Positions 6,616 to 6,988 of a stretch of DNA of 6,988 nt are shown piece after piece. Each line of letters starts with the position of its first letter. Position 1 is the first letter of the stretch. The position numbers were made by a program, and so were the translations under genes. Source of the DNA: Gammaproteobacteria bacterium (GTDB lineage: Bacteria > Pseudomonadota > Gammaproteobacteria > UBA9214). The notes under the pieces were generated by a model that was not told the origin of the DNA, did not search any database, and worked only from the letters and a program-made list of their open reading frames with translations. The stretch covers positions 1-6,988 of the forward strand of contig JAOTTU010000103.1 of assembly GCA_029864225.1 (NCBI GenBank), read 5' to 3'.

Positions 6616-6818
6616 TCACCGCAGAGACGCACGACTGCATGGATGCAGGAGGTAGAGTAACGCATGGAGCAGTTACCGAGAGAACGCAAAGAACACAATA
6701 GTTATTAATGAAAAACAAGTAAGAGATGAAGGGCTATGTTATGGATTGCCGCTACTTGAACGGGTTTTTTGAAATGAATCATTTGGTTTTCTCTGCGTTC
6801 TTTGCGTCTCTGCGGTGA
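6616..6818. repeat. 203-bp repeat element with perfect 16-bp terminal inverted repeats
   Basis: The left end TCACCGCAGAGACGCA (6616-6631) is the exact reverse complement of the right end (6803-6818). The right arm extends inward as CTCTGCGTTCTTTGCG (6791-6806). Its inner ten bases, GTTCTTTGCG (6797-6806), pair with CGCAAAGAAC on the left side (6685-6694), but there the match is separated from the left end by about 50 bases. The GCAGAGACGCA/GCAAAGAAC word style recalls dispersed intergenic repeats that I remember from many proteobacterial genomes; this is recognition from memory, not a search. No transposase and no clear target duplication are seen, so it resembles a MITE-like or other non-autonomous repeat. 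Confidence 0.7.
6632..6680. repeat. Segment interrupting the left repeat arm, with small hairpins
   Basis: These roughly 49 bases split the left arm of the inverted repeat. They contain GCATGGATGC (6638-6647, stem GCAT/ATGC) and GTAAC...GTTAC (6657-6661 with 6672-6676, 10-nt loop). The unit looks like a second, independent repeat inserted into the first, or the loop of a larger folded unit. The exact boundaries are uncertain by a few bases because GAGA occurs at the junction. Confidence 0.4.
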
Positions 6819-6843
6819 GTTTTTACTTTTTGAGATAAACAAA

Positions 6844-6988
6844 ATGTTCACAGGAATCATACAAGCCGTCGGGACCATCGCCGCGCTGGAAAACCGGGGT
6901 GGTGACATGCGTATCGGCATTCACACCGGCAAGCTGCCGATGGAGGATGTCGGCCTCGGTGACAGCATTGCCGTCAGTGGCGTCTGCC
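6844..6988 (+). CDS. ribE: Riboflavin synthase, alpha subunit (N-terminal 48 residues; cut by right edge)
   Basis: Riboflavin synthase dismutates two 6,7-dimethyl-8-ribityllumazine molecules into riboflavin and the pyrimidine precursor, the last step of the pathway. The visible part begins MFTGIIQAVGTI, the invariant family start (MFTGIVQ in E. coli), and reaches GDSIAVSGVC (39-48), the conserved segment that normally continues LTV. This is the first of the two lumazine-binding barrel repeats; the second lies beyond the window. The start is fixed by MFTGI. The upstream binding site is weak (GAG, 9 nt before the ATG). The gene follows ribD in the same direction, but a 260-nt repeat-bearing gap separates them, so it may need its own promoter or depend on read-through. 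In E. coli the same gene is called ribC (also ribE). Confidence 0.96.
   Translation, partial: MFTGIIQAVGTIAALENRGGDMRIGIHTGKLPMEDVGLGDSIAVSGVC

Larger units (their letters stand above)
6584..6843 (+). other. AT-richer intergenic region between ribD and ribE
   Basis: This 260-nt gap is richer in A and T than anything else in the window and is long for a gap inside a riboflavin gene cluster. It is mostly filled by the inverted-repeat element at 6616-6818. I see no FMN riboswitch signature, no convincing sigma-70 promoter and no classic GC stem followed by a U-run. The leader just before ribE (6819-6843) is T-rich then A-rich and has only a weak GAG (6832-6834) as a ribosome binding site. A 30-codon ORF (6726-6818) lies inside the gap, but its end is formed by the repeat arm and it is probably chance. 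Confidence 0.75.

Noticed and set aside
6726..6818. 30-codon ORF (MKGYVMDCRYLNGFFEMN...) in the ribD-ribE gap
   Set aside because: Its last third is simply the right repeat arm read through. It lacks a clear ribosome binding site and shows no recognisable small-protein feature.
6584..6843. FMN riboswitch upstream of ribE
   Set aside because: The gap is dominated by the inverted-repeat element, and I see none of the conserved GC-rich RFN helices or loop sequences.
6705..6920. 71-codon minus-strand ORF across the repeat and the ribE start
   Set aside because: It overlaps the certain ribE coding start on the opposite strand, and its SPQRRKERRE stretch is the translated repeat arm.

Overview
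The window is a stretch of ordinary, GC-rich bacterial chromosome. The gene content, the close match of every housekeeping protein to Escherichia coli family members, and the order glyA-nrdR-ribD-ribE point to a gammaproteobacterium. I infer a non-enteric, high-GC lineage; the sequence does not fix the genus. I found no phage, CRISPR, toxin-antitoxin, tRNA or rRNA, and no clear undescribed multi-gene system.

Layout. Positions 1-638 (minus strand) hold the N-terminal part of an unrecognised single-pass membrane protein with a probable periplasmic coiled coil. It runs off the left edge and its N-terminus shows a frame conflict. Positions 732-2405 (minus) encode EttA, the ABC-F ATPase that gates the first steps of translation elongation. 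A short divergent promoter region (2406-2516) separates it from a zinc-dependent histone-deacetylase-family enzyme on the plus strand (2517-3464). From 3592 onward all genes are on the plus strand: glyA (serine hydroxymethyltransferase), nrdR (repressor of ribonucleotide reductase genes), ribD (bifunctional deaminase/reductase of riboflavin synthesis) and the start of ribE (riboflavin synthase), which is cut by the right edge.

How the genes work together. glyA supplies one-carbon units for purine and thymidylate synthesis, nrdR senses nucleotide state to control dNTP production, and ribD/ribE make riboflavin from GTP-derived precursors. The cluster is therefore linked by nucleotide, one-carbon and flavin metabolism and is probably at least partly co-transcribed.

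The most unusual DNA is the 260-bp, AT-richer gap between ribD and ribE (6584-6843). It carries a 203-bp element with perfect 16-bp inverted ends, and its left arm appears to be interrupted by a second repeat-like segment. The other points worth a look are the frame break at the start of the left-edge membrane protein and a possible leaderless start for the deacetylase gene.
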